Source of the DNA: Algoriphagus sp. CAU 1675
GTDB lineage: Bacteria > Bacteroidota > Bacteroidia > Cytophagales > Cyclobacteriaceae
Assembly: GCF_029222925.1 (NCBI RefSeq)
Contig: NZ_JARHUI010000005.1
Location: 62,001 to 126,000 of the forward strand
Reading direction: 5' to 3'
Length of the DNA: 64,000 nt
Below the pieces are notes generated by a model, which worked only from the letters and a program-made list of their open reading frames with translations, made no database searches and had not been told where the DNA came from. Positions 43,105 to 52,214 of the stretch are shown here, one piece after another. The position numbers were made by a program, and so were the translations under genes. Positions within the stretch are counted from its first letter, which is position 1; each line of letters opens with the position of its first letter.

Positions 43105-43143
43105 AGAGACTGCTACAACTTTAAGTGGCAGTCTCTTTTTTTT
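43105..43143 (+). terminator. Terminator after frr
   Basis: Stem AGAGACTGC/GCAGTCTCT extended by CTAC/GTGG-type pairs, followed by eight T (43136-43143), 22 bases after the frr stop. Confidence 0.92.
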
Positions 43144-43815
43144 GTTGAGCCCACCCCTATTCCGAGAATCCTTCAATTGTTACTTTGAATGAGAGCAGCA
43201 AAGGGATAGAAGAAAATAATCACACTTAGACATTCATTTCCCCGCTATGTATGACTTGAACAAAATGTATAAAACAGAATTTTCTTTGTTTAAAATTGAG
43301 GTAAATAAGTGAACTGAAAAAGTAACAACAAAAAGTATATAAGACTTTTTACTCCATTTAATAAACACTCTTTATAGATGTAAAACACCTCCTACCTCTA
43401 CCCAAAAACACTAATTTGCTTCGAAACAAACCGCCCTCCCAATCCCGATCTTTTCATCAAATCAGAATTAGTGAATTAATTTTAGTAAAAAAAGATACTT
43501 ATTTAAATTTTTTAAAAATGTATTTCAAGGCTTTGACACGCTACTTTAGAGAAAGATCACAATTTTCATATTTTTAATAAAAATGTGATTTTTTTATTTT
43601 TCATAAAATGAAATCGTTTTCCATTAATTTTTTTTTAGGTAAAAAGCGGTTTTTATTACAAATTATTAAAATATACTTTATTCTGTTAAAATAAGTTTTT
43701 TTAACAATCTAAGCAGTCAATAGTTGTCAATTGCAAAATTAAAATTAAAGAATCACTTTAGGTTCGAAATTAAGTACTCATACCTATTTCGCTTTTTTCA
43801 AAAACAAAAAACCCT
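43144..43815 (+). other. AT-rich 672-base non-coding region upstream of the SusC-like gene
   Basis: No gene was found. The sequence becomes very AT-rich from about 43480. It contains a terminator-like hairpin (43556-43595), a short inverted repeat TTTCAT-AAA-ATGAAA (43599-43613) and three ACTTTA words (43543, 43674, 43755). No TTTG-N19-TAnnTTTG promoter was found on the plus strand, so the susC-like gene may use another sigma factor or a degenerate promoter. The length is unusual for this otherwise compact window. Confidence 0.7.
43556..43595 (+). terminator. Terminator-like hairpin in the susC leader region
   Basis: ATCACA (43556-43561) pairs with TGTGAT (43584-43589), and TTTT with AAAA inside, with one bulged A. 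A run of T follows (to 43595). It could end a short RNA or attenuate susC transcription; the stem is AT-rich, so certainty is low. Confidence 0.45.
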
Positions 43816-46806
43816 ATGAGAAATTATTTACAACAACTTAAGTCATTGATGCTGGTGATGGCGCTCATTTTAGGAGCGACACTAGTAGCCAATGCCCAAA
43901 GTAGAACCATCACGGGAACTGTCCTAGATGCTTCCTTTGGAGACCCTGTACCAGGTGCCACTGTATTAATTAAAGGCACAACAAGAGGCGTTGCAACTGA
44001 TTTGGATGGTAAATTTACCCTCGATATCCAGTCAGGCGATCAGATCCTGGTCGTTTCATTCGTTGGCTACCTCACTCAAGAAGTAGAAATCGGAAACCAA
44101 AGCACGATTACGATCAGTTTGGAAGAAGATATCCAGAGTTTGGAGGAAGCTGTGGTTATCGGTTATGGTTCTCAGGACAAAAAAGAAATCACCTCCGCTG
44201 TAGTAGGGGTAAAACCTGAGGACTTCAACCGTGGTAACGTTTCTAACCCTGCTCAATTACTTCAGGGTAAAGTTGCAGGTCTTTCTATTACTCGTCCGGG
44301 AGGTAACCCAAATGCAGGATTTAATATCCGCTTGAGAGGTCTTTCCACCTTTGGTGCCAATTCTTCTCCACTGATTGTATTGGACGGAGTGATTGGTGCA
44401 TCTTTGGAAAACGTCGATCCAAATGATATTCAATCCATCGACGTGTTGAAAGATGGTTCTGCTGCAGCAATTTATGGTGCTAGAGGTTCTTCAGGTGTAA
44501 TTTTGATTACCACCACCAAAAAAGGTAGCAAAGATGGAAGAGCAGAAGTTAGCATCAATTCATTTGGTACCCTAGACAAAGCTGTTAACTTAATCCCTGT
44601 TCTTTCTGCTGAGGAATTCATTGCTCGCGGCGGAACAGATTTTGGAAGTGAAACAGATTGGAGAAAAGAGCTAATCAGGGATGCATATTCTCATACAACG
44701 AATGCGAGTGTATCAGGTGGTTTTAATAATACCAACTACATGGCATCTGTTAATTATCGTAACAATAACGGGATTGTAAAGGGGTCCTCTAATGAGAGAC
44801 TGAATACACGTATCAATCTTTCCCAAGGTGCTTTGGATAATAAGTTACGGTTCAATGTCAATTTGTCTTTTTCAACAGTTGAGGCAAATTCTGTAAATGA
44901 TGCGGCATTTAGATATGCCACTATTTACAACCCTACTGCTCCAATTTTTGAAAATACTGAAGATGCGAATCAGCGATTTGGAGGCTACTTCCAGCGCGAT
45001 CTTTTTGACTTCTTCAATCCGGTTGCATTGATTAATCAGCAAAAATTCCTCAATGAGATTAAAACTGCATTGACTTCTTATCGTGTGGAATATGACATCT
45101 TACCAGCCTTGACCTTATCCGCACAATATTCTGAAGACAGAAGAAATGAACTAATTGGAGGTTTTTGGTCAAGACAGGATTTCCAAGTCGGCTTCGGTGC
45201 AAGAGGATCTGCTGAGCGAATCACCAATGATCGTATGCAAAGAATCTTTGAATCAACCCTTCGATATGAAGTTGACTTATTTGACGGATTGAATCTAGCC
45301 CTATTGGGTGGTGTTGGTACTCAGACTACCAAAAACCAAGGGTTCGGCGCTCGTTCAAGACAATTCCTTTTTGATACAGGATGGGATAACTTGGGCGCTG
45401 GTGCCCTTCGAATCGGTAACTTTACCAACATGTATTCTTACGCCAATCAGGATCAATTGAACTCTGTATTTGGTCGTGCGAATTTCAACTACAACAACTT
45501 CCTGTTCTTCTCCGCATCTGTAAGAGCTGAGACATATTCAGGTTTTGGTCCAGAAAATCAGACGGGTGTCTTCCCAGCGTTCTCCGTGGGCTCTGACTTC
45601 ACTCAGATTTTCGATATGGGCGTATTCTCCCAATTCAAGCCAAGAGTTTCTTATGGTGTAACTGGTAACCTTCCTCCATCTCCAACCCTTGCTTTGGGTG
45701 TGTTCGGAAACGGAAACCGAATTGACTTGGATGGTGATCCACTAAGTACTGATGACATCTATGTGGGTATCGTTCAAAACTCCAACCCAAATAGATTTTT
45801 GAAGTGGGAGACTAAGAAAGAATTCAACGCAGGTGTGGACTTTGGTATTTGGGACAACAAAGTGACGGGAAGTATGGACTACTACACCAGAAACATCTCT
45901 GACCTCCTATTTAATGTACCTGTAGGCGGTGGACCAAACATCTTCGATCCAGGACGATTCAACACGGTCGGAAGTACTTGGGTAAACCTAGCAGATTTGA
46001 GAAATGCAGGTTTTGAATTTGCAGCCTCTGTCAACGGATTGAATCTGGGTGAGGTGGTTTGGACACCTACCGGTAACTTTACCATCTATCAAAGGACTCA
46101 AATCCAAAGTTTATCGGCTTCAGGACTTGGGTTTGATGAATTACGATTTGCTACTCCAGGATCTCCAGGACAAAACAACAACCCAATCATCTACAACCGT
46201 GTAGGTGAAACTTTGGGTGACATTTATGGACCAAGACTTTTGGGAATTTCTGAAGGAGGTGAATACATCCTTTCTACTACGAATCCAGACGAGTTTGAGA
46301 GACTAGGAAATGGTCTTCCAAAAGGCGAGTTTGGTTTTGCCAACAGCTTTGCTTGGAGACAATTCACTTTAAACTTCTTCTTGAGAGGTGTTTGGGGTCA
46401 TGATCTCTACAACTCTTACAGAGGATTCTATGAAAATGCTGATGGAGCTTCTGTGACTTGGAACTCTGTAAATACAGAGAAAACTCCTAACAATCCGGCA
46501 GTAACATCAACTCCAACCTTCAACAGTTCGTATGTAGAAAACGCAAGTTTTGTCAGACTGGATAACATGGAGTTAGGTTATAATTTCAAGACCAATTCAC
46601 CAAATATTGGTTCTTTTAGAGTGTACTTCGCTGCGCAAAATCTCTTCACCATCACAAATTATACTGGCATCGATCCTGAAGCAAGAGTTACTGACGCAGA
46701 AAACGGTGATGGCTTCACAACTGCGCTTTCTCCAGGTATCGAGCGAAGAAATACATACTTCCAAACACGTTCCTTTACATTAGGACTCACTTTGAACTTC
46801 AAATAA
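43816..46806 (+). CDS. SusC/RagA-family TonB-linked outer-membrane transporter
   Basis: TonB-dependent outer-membrane channel of 996 residues that imports large ligands captured by its SusD lid. Order: signal peptide (cleaved after ANA, residue 27), carboxypeptidase-regulatory-like domain (about 28-102, TGTVLDASFGDPVPGATVLI), the TonB-box region EEAVVIGYG near 110-117, plug domain (about 120-240, LQGKVAGLSITRPGG, IDVLKDGSAAAIYGARGSSG), then a 22-strand barrel to the C-terminal FTLGLTLNFK. The susD-like gene follows after 19 bases. The ligand cannot be inferred from the channel; the gene context has no glycoside hydrolase. Confidence 0.95.
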   Translation: MRNYLQQLKSLMLVMALILGATLVANAQSRTITGTVLDASFGDPVPGATVLIKGTTRGVATDLDGKFTLDIQSGDQILVVSFVGYLTQEVEIGNQSTITISLEEDIQSLEEAVVIGYGSQDKKEITSAVVGVKPEDFNRGNVSNPAQLLQGKVAGLSITRPGGNPNAGFNIRLRGLSTFGANSSPLIVLDGVIGASLENVDPNDIQSIDVLKDGSAAAIYGARGSSGVILITTTKKGSKDGRAEVSINSFGTLDKAVNLIPVLSAEEFIARGGTDFGSETDWRKELIRDAYSHTTNASVSGGFNNTNYMASVNYRNNNGIVKGSSNERLNTRINLSQGALDNKLRFNVNLSFSTVEANSVNDAAFRYATIYNPTAPIFENTEDANQRFGGYFQRDLFDFFNPVALINQQKFLNEIKTALTSYRVEYDILPALTLSAQYSEDRRNELIGGFWSRQDFQVGFGARGSAERITNDRMQRIFESTLRYEVDLFDGLNLALLGGVGTQTTKNQGFGARSRQFLFDTGWDNLGAGALRIGNFTNMYSYANQDQLNSVFGRANFNYNNFLFFSASVRAETYSGFGPENQTGVFPAFSVGSDFTQIFDMGVFSQFKPRVSYGVTGNLPPSPTLALGVFGNGNRIDLDGDPLSTDDIYVGIVQNSNPNRFLKWETKKEFNAGVDFGIWDNKVTGSMDYYTRNISDLLFNVPVGGGPNIFDPGRFNTVGSTWVNLADLRNAGFEFAASVNGLNLGEVVWTPTGNFTIYQRTQIQSLSASGLGFDELRFATPGSPGQNNNPIIYNRVGETLGDIYGPRLLGISEGGEYILSTTNPDEFERLGNGLPKGEFGFANSFAWRQFTLNFFLRGVWGHDLYNSYRGFYENADGASVTWNSVNTEKTPNNPAVTSTPTFNSSYVENASFVRLDNMELGYNFKTNSPNIGSFRVYFAAQNLFTITNYTGIDPEARVTDAENGDGFTTALSPGIERRNTYFQTRSFTLGLTLNFK

Positions 46807-46825
46807 TCAATCAAATAACAGAGAT

Positions 46826-48313
46826 ATGTTTAAATCAATTCGAAAAACCTTTCTTTTGATCCCTGCGACATTGATGCTGGGATCATGCTGGGAGCTGGAT
46901 CAAGAGGTGCTGGATGGGATTACACAGGAAGAGGTGAATAATAGCAACAATCCGGTATTGATTGATGTTTTGAAAGCCTCTGCATACTCCAGAATCGTAG
47001 GAAGCTGGGGTGGTCACAACAGTATTTGGTCTATTTATGAGGTATCCTCAGATGAAATGGCTATTCCTCAAAAAGGTGCTGACTGGGAAGACGGTGGTCT
47101 ATGGCTACGTGCTCACAGGCACACTTGGCAGCCTTCTGATGAAGCCTTCAATAACTCTTGGGCTTATTGTTACACTGCAATTGGTGAAATCAACAACTTG
47201 ATTGTTGCTTACAGAGATGTTCAGGCTTTAACAGCAGAACTTAGGGTACTTAGAGCATTGGTATATTCATGGCTAATTGACAGCTTTGGAAATGTTCCAA
47301 TCGTGACAGAGGATGACTTAGACGGAAACCCTACGAATAATTCTCGTCAGGAAGTATTTGATTTTATCGAGCAGTCCATTTTGGAAAATGTAGACTTATT
47401 ACCTAAATCAGATACAAAGAGCACATTGAATTATTACTCAGCTCATGCGATCTTAGCGAAGTTGTATCTGAATGCTGAAGTCTATACCGGTACTGCAAGA
47501 TGGGCTGACGCAGAAGCTGCTGCTGATGTTGTAATTAGCGGACCTTACTCGTTGTCTTCTAACTTCTTCAGCAACTTTGCTACAAGAAACGGAGGTTCTA
47601 CAGAAAATATTCTGACACTTCCATATGACGAAAACAACGCTGGTGGATTTAACCTCGTGCAAATGACGCTTCACTATTCAAGTCAAGCGACTTATAACTT
47701 GCAAGAGCAGCCTTGGAATGGTTATGCTTCCTTGGAAGAATTCTACAACACATTCGATGACAACGATGTTAGAAAGAATTCATTCTTAGTAGGTCCTCAA
47801 TTCGCTGCTGATGGTACTCGACTGAGAGATATCTCTGCTGAAGCTGATGATCCAGATGGCGAGCCATTAACGTTCACGCCGGAAATCAACGAACTGGCAC
47901 CAAACGCATTCCGTCAGGCTGGTGCACGAGTAGGTAAATTTGAGTTCGCATTCGGTGCTGCTTCTTCATTGAGCAATGACTATCCACTATTCCGATTAGC
48001 TGATATGTACCTTACAAAAGGTGAAGCAGCATTCCGTCAGGGAAAAACCGATGTGGCTTTAGCTGCTGTCAACATGGTAAGAGAAAGAGCTGGGATGCCG
48101 GCATTTACAAGCTTGACCCTAGAAGAAATCTATGATGAGAGAGGTCGAGAAATGTTTGCTGAAGCTTCTAGAAGAACAGACCAAATCCGTTTTGGAACTT
48201 GGAATGACCCATGGTGGGAAAAAGGAGCCTCTGAACCATTCAGAGCATTGTTCCCAATTCCACTTCAGCAGATCAATGCCAATCCTAATTTGACTCAAAA
48301 CCCAGGTTATTAA
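46826..48313 (+). CDS. SusD/RagB-family surface lipoprotein
   Basis: Ligand-binding lid of the preceding transporter, 495 residues. Signal peptide II with lipobox LGSC (C21). The TPR-like helical body is typical (LTAELRVLRALVYSWLIDSFG; YSAHAILAKLYLNAEVY). The C-terminal SusD signature region reads YPLFRLADMYLTKGEAAFRQG and NMVRERAGMP, and the protein ends INANPNLTQNPGY. A strong terminator follows at once, so expression is probably highest for this pair. Confidence 0.95.
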   Translation: MFKSIRKTFLLIPATLMLGSCWELDQEVLDGITQEEVNNSNNPVLIDVLKASAYSRIVGSWGGHNSIWSIYEVSSDEMAIPQKGADWEDGGLWLRAHRHTWQPSDEAFNNSWAYCYTAIGEINNLIVAYRDVQALTAELRVLRALVYSWLIDSFGNVPIVTEDDLDGNPTNNSRQEVFDFIEQSILENVDLLPKSDTKSTLNYYSAHAILAKLYLNAEVYTGTARWADAEAAADVVISGPYSLSSNFFSNFATRNGGSTENILTLPYDENNAGGFNLVQMTLHYSSQATYNLQEQPWNGYASLEEFYNTFDDNDVRKNSFLVGPQFAADGTRLRDISAEADDPDGEPLTFTPEINELAPNAFRQAGARVGKFEFAFGAASSLSNDYPLFRLADMYLTKGEAAFRQGKTDVALAAVNMVRERAGMPAFTSLTLEEIYDERGREMFAEASRRTDQIRFGTWNDPWWEKGASEPFRALFPIPLQQINANPNLTQNPGY

Positions 48314-48334
48314 TAACTTAATCTCCTGATAGTG

Positions 48335-48368
48335 AAAGGAAGTGTACATTTGTGCACTTCCTTTTTTT
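48335..48368 (+). terminator. Strong terminator between the SusD-like gene and the first VCBS gene
   Basis: AAAGGAAGTG pairs with CACTTCCTTT, with further ACA/TGT pairing in the loop, followed by a run of T (48362-48368). It ends only 5 bases before the next ATG. Confidence 0.88.
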
Positions 48369-48373
48369 AAAAT

Positions 48374-51300
48374 ATGCGAAAGTCTTTTCAAATAGCATTC
48401 TTTACCCTTTTAGTTTTAGGCTCCTGCCAAAAACAAAAGCCTACCGCACAAGTACTTTTTGAAAAAATTGAATCTCAGAAATCTGGATTAATCTTTCGGA
48501 ATGACCTGAACTATACCGAAAAAATAAACCCCTATACCTTTCGAAATTTTTATAATGGAGCCGGAGTGGCTTTAGGGGATATCAATAATGATGGGCTTGT
48601 GGATGTTTTCCTAGCCGGCAATCAAACATCAAACAAACTTTTTTTAAATCAAGGAGACCTGACGTTCAAAGACATTACAGACGCGGCAGGCTTAAATTCA
48701 GAAGGAGGCTGGACGACCGGTGTCAGTATGGCTGATATTAATGGTGATGGTTTCCTGGATATTTACGTTTGTAAATCCGGTCCACTTGATACTCCCGACC
48801 GAAACAATGAGCTTTTCATCAATCAGGGTAATCTGACTTTTGTCGAAAAAGCGGCTGAGTACGGATTAAATGAAAAAGCGCTTTCACAACATGCCGTTTT
48901 CTTTGATTATGACAAAGACGGAGACTTAGATCTTTATCTGCTCAGCAATTCCCCCCGGTCTGTGGGTATCTTCGACTTAAGGGAAGGCCAGCGAGAAATA
49001 CGAGATCCTAATGGTGGCAACAAACTTTTTCGAAATGAAGGAAACACCTTCAAGGATGTAAGCGCGGAAGCTGGTATCTATGGAAGCGCCATAGGTTATG
49101 GTCTCGGCGTGACCGTCGCTGACCTAAATGGAGATAATTGGCCAGATCTATACGTTTCCAATGATTTCTTCGAACGAGACTACCTGTATTTGAATAACCA
49201 GGACGGAAGCTTTTCTGAAGTCCTTTCCGACTTGATCCCCGAGATCAGTATGGGTTCTATGGGAGCCGATATTGCCGACCTAGACAATGACAGTCGTCCT
49301 GATATTTTTGTGACGGAAATGCTCCCTGAAGATATGGGACGGGTAAAAACCAAAACCCCTTTTGAAGAATGGGATAAATACCAATCCAACTTCAAAGCCG
49401 GTTACCACCGCCAATTCACCCGAAACACGCTTCAACGAAACCTAGGAAAGGATCCCTCCACAGGCCAACCCCTATTTGCTGAAATTTCAAGAATGGCAGG
49501 GGTTCAGGCGACCGACTGGAGTTGGGGGGCTTTGATTTTTGATGCCGACCTCGATGGCTGGAAAGATATTTTTGTGGCAAACGGGATAGTTAAGGATTTG
49601 ACTGATTTCGATTTTGTCAATTACTATGCATTCAACCCGGAAAAAGTTAACGAATACAGATCCGACTCGGTCCTAATCACCAAGATGATTGACGCGTTTC
49701 CTTCTACTCCCCTTCAAAATTATTGGTTCAAGAATGAAGGGAACTGGAAGTTTTCCAATCAGGCATCCGAGGTCGGATTAACTGAAACAACCTTCAGCAC
49801 CGGTGCTGCCTATGGTGACTTAGATAATGATGGTGATTTGGATTTGATCATCAACAACCTGAATGGAGAAGTTTCCTTGTACAAAAACAAGGCAGTTGAA
49901 ATTGGAAATGGCAATTATCTGGGAGTTGATTTGGGGGACGCCTTTGGAGCGAAAGTCGAAATCCAAGTAGGCGACACAAAACAAGTTCAGGAATTTCAGC
50001 CCGTAAAGGGTTATATGTCTTCGGTCGATCCACGCTTATTTTTTGGACTGGGAAAATCTGACAGTATCCAAGTATTGAAGGTCCAATGGCCCGATGGAAG
50101 TGTGTCTGATTATCGGCATGTTACCGCCAACCAAATTCTCAAAATTCAACGGGAAAGCTCCTATTTCCCTACTCAGGAAAAAAATACCTCTTCAACATTA
50201 CTTTCAAGGGAGAGTATGCTCGATGATTTGAACCATCAGGAAAGTGACTTTGTGGATTTTGATCGGGATAGACTTCGCTTTTGGTCTATCAGTAATGAAG
50301 GCCCTAAGGTCTCTGTAAGCAACAAAACAGTAGGTGGCCTCCCCCTTCTATTTCTTCCAAATGGAAAAGGGTTTTCTTCAAGTTTATATCAGCTGCAAGA
50401 AAATGCTGAATGGAAAAAAATAGAAACAGCAGTATCTAAAACCGAAGGTCAGGCAGAAGATTTTGGAGGGGTATTTTTTGACGCAAATGGAGATGGTTTG
50501 GATGATCTATTGGTGTTGAGTGGGGGAATTGAGTTTCCTGAGAATAGTCCGGATTATTCGGACAGATTATATTTCCAACAAGCGGATGGAAACTTTGAGG
50601 AATCTCAGCAAGTCTTTTCAAAAATGCCAACGGCTTTTGCGCTTCCTTTCGATTGGGATCAAGATAATGACCTAGATCTAATCATCGGGGAAAGAGCACA
50701 TCCTTATGGATATGGCATTCCTGTTGGTGTGACCTTTTGGGAAAATGATGGAAAAGGAAATTTCAAGGAGGTCTCAGAATCATTCAGCCCTGACTTGAAA
50801 AAATTAGGAATGCTGACATCTGGAGCCATTTCCGATTTGGATTTAGATGGAAATGCTGAATTGATCTTGGCAGGAGAATGGATGGGAATCCGAATCTTCT
50901 CTTTCCAAAACAATTCTTGGGTTGATCAAACGGAGTATTTTGGAATGCAGAACACCTCAGGACTTTGGTATAGCCTTTTGGTGGAAGATGTAGATGGGGA
51001 CGGCTATAAGGATATTCTAGCCGGAAATATGGGAACCAATACGCGATTGGATTTCAAGAATGGCTCTATCCTTCGAATGTACGTCAACGACTTTGACCAA
51101 AACGGAAGCGCTGATCATATCCTATGTGAATTTGATGGAGAAAAATCCACGCCTTGGGTGATGAAAAATAGCCTCGTCCGACAAATTCCATCCCTCCAAA
51201 AGTCACTTCTTCGATATGCCGATTATGGTACTAAAAAATTCGAGGACTTGTTTTCTCCCAACTCCATTGCGAATTCCGTAATTTTGGAGGCTAAAAATCT

Positions 51301-51664
51301 GGAAACTAGCCTTTGGATAAATAAAAAGGGCTCTGGATTTTCAAAAGTCCCTTTGCCAAGTGCGGTACAGCAAGCACCTGTTTATGCAGCCACTTATTTT
51401 GAGGACTTGGAGGGAAGACACTACCTCGCTCTCGGAGGAAACCAACGTAGAATCAAACCAGAATTGGGGACTCAACTCGGATCTTATGGTTGGATCCTGC
51501 GATTGGAACCGAATCAATCTTGGAAGCTACTGGAACCAGAAGAAAGTGGCTTCGTAGTGAGGGGAGAAATCAGAGATTTAAAAACATTAAAACAAGCCAA
51601 TAACCACTATTTAATTGCCTTTAGAAATGATGAAATACCGGTTCTATTTAAGATCCGCCCTTAG
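48374..51664 (+). CDS. FG-GAP/VCBS and ASPIC/UnbV lipoprotein, first of three paralogs
   Basis: Large surface or periplasmic lipoprotein, 1,096 residues, lipobox LGSC (C18). N-terminal beta-propeller with calcium-type loops of the form DxNxDG (DINNDGLVD, DINGDGFLD, DYDKDGDLD, DLDNDGDLD), then an ASPIC/UnbV domain (about 513-580, ending VQWPDGSVSDY), then a second propeller-like half. In that second half the first blade is degenerate: where the paralogs have GDVNGDGLDDLY, this protein has SVSNKTVGGLPLLF without the Ca loop. Such proteins resemble CRTAC1; function is not established. It overlaps the next gene by 38 bases. Confidence 0.88.
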   Translation: MRKSFQIAFFTLLVLGSCQKQKPTAQVLFEKIESQKSGLIFRNDLNYTEKINPYTFRNFYNGAGVALGDINNDGLVDVFLAGNQTSNKLFLNQGDLTFKDITDAAGLNSEGGWTTGVSMADINGDGFLDIYVCKSGPLDTPDRNNELFINQGNLTFVEKAAEYGLNEKALSQHAVFFDYDKDGDLDLYLLSNSPRSVGIFDLREGQREIRDPNGGNKLFRNEGNTFKDVSAEAGIYGSAIGYGLGVTVADLNGDNWPDLYVSNDFFERDYLYLNNQDGSFSEVLSDLIPEISMGSMGADIADLDNDSRPDIFVTEMLPEDMGRVKTKTPFEEWDKYQSNFKAGYHRQFTRNTLQRNLGKDPSTGQPLFAEISRMAGVQATDWSWGALIFDADLDGWKDIFVANGIVKDLTDFDFVNYYAFNPEKVNEYRSDSVLITKMIDAFPSTPLQNYWFKNEGNWKFSNQASEVGLTETTFSTGAAYGDLDNDGDLDLIINNLNGEVSLYKNKAVEIGNGNYLGVDLGDAFGAKVEIQVGDTKQVQEFQPVKGYMSSVDPRLFFGLGKSDSIQVLKVQWPDGSVSDYRHVTANQILKIQRESSYFPTQEKNTSSTLLSRESMLDDLNHQESDFVDFDRDRLRFWSISNEGPKVSVSNKTVGGLPLLFLPNGKGFSSSLYQLQENAEWKKIETAVSKTEGQAEDFGGVFFDANGDGLDDLLVLSGGIEFPENSPDYSDRLYFQQADGNFEESQQVFSKMPTAFALPFDWDQDNDLDLIIGERAHPYGYGIPVGVTFWENDGKGNFKEVSESFSPDLKKLGMLTSGAISDLDLDGNAELILAGEWMGIRIFSFQNNSWVDQTEYFGMQNTSGLWYSLLVEDVDGDGYKDILAGNMGTNTRLDFKNGSILRMYVNDFDQNGSADHILCEFDGEKSTPWVMKNSLVRQIPSLQKSLLRYADYGTKKFEDLFSPNSIANSVILEAKNLETSLWINKKGSGFSKVPLPSAVQQAPVYAATYFEDLEGRHYLALGGNQRRIKPELGTQLGSYGWILRLEPNQSWKLLEPEESGFVVRGEIRDLKTLKQANNHYLIAFRNDEIPVLFKIRP

Positions 51665-52214
51665 CCTGCTGATCACAGTTACACTTTTATCCTGTGAAAG
51701 TCCCTATCAAAAAATCGAGCGAAAGGAACTGGCATCAGGAGAAATTAACAATGAGCTGTTCCTAAACCTTGAATTGGGAATGGATAAACGCGACTTTTTC
51801 GAAACCTGCTGGCAACTCAATAAAGAAGGAATCCTTACCAATGGTCCCACTGAACTTTCGGTTGAATACGCTATTGAATTGCCCTCAGGAAAGGCGGCAA
51901 AAATGCGTTTTTATCCGGATTTTCTAAACGATAAAATCTACCTGATGCCCGTTGAATTTGTGTATGACGGTTGGGCTCCTTGGAATGAAGAGCTCAGCGT
52001 TGAAAAACTGCGGGAGGATGTCGTTGCGCAATTTGAAAAATGGTACGGACCGGGCTTTTTTGAAGTTTCCAATGAGGACAAGAGCCTGATCGCTTTTGTT
52101 AAAATTGACGGAAACAGAAGAGTCCGGATTTTTAAAAAATCACTATCCGCAGTTCGGGCAGAGATTGTTGATCTGAACATTTTGAAAAACCTTGAAAAAT
52201 CCACTCATGAGTAA
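51627..52214 (+). CDS. Small lipoprotein of unknown function between VCBS genes
   Basis: I do not recognise this 195-residue protein. The start is the ATG at 51627 (a second ATG follows directly), preferred over an upstream TTG in frame. Signal peptide with lipobox LLSC (C23). The mature part has an LELGMDKRDFFETCWQLNKEG segment, beta-rich middle, and a basic C-terminus; no known catalytic motif. It overlaps both neighbours (38 and 8 bases), so it is translated with the two VCBS proteins and is likely part of the same surface system. Confidence 0.75.
   Translation: MMKYRFYLRSALSLLITVTLLSCESPYQKIERKELASGEINNELFLNLELGMDKRDFFETCWQLNKEGILTNGPTELSVEYAIELPSGKAAKMRFYPDFLNDKIYLMPVEFVYDGWAPWNEELSVEKLREDVVAQFEKWYGPGFFEVSNEDKSLIAFVKIDGNRRVRIFKKSLSAVRAEIVDLNILKNLEKSTHE

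Noticed and set aside
43542..43549. TACTTTAG as a -7 box for the SusC-like gene
   Set aside because: One mismatch and no TTTG at 17-23 bases upstream; 270 bases from the ATG with a terminator-like hairpin after it.
48345..48352. TACATTTG, a perfect -7 box before the first VCBS gene
   Set aside because: It is in the loop and stem of the terminator hairpin and has no TTG or TTTG at -33 (upstream is TCTCCTGAT-like), so it is more likely a by-product of the hairpin.
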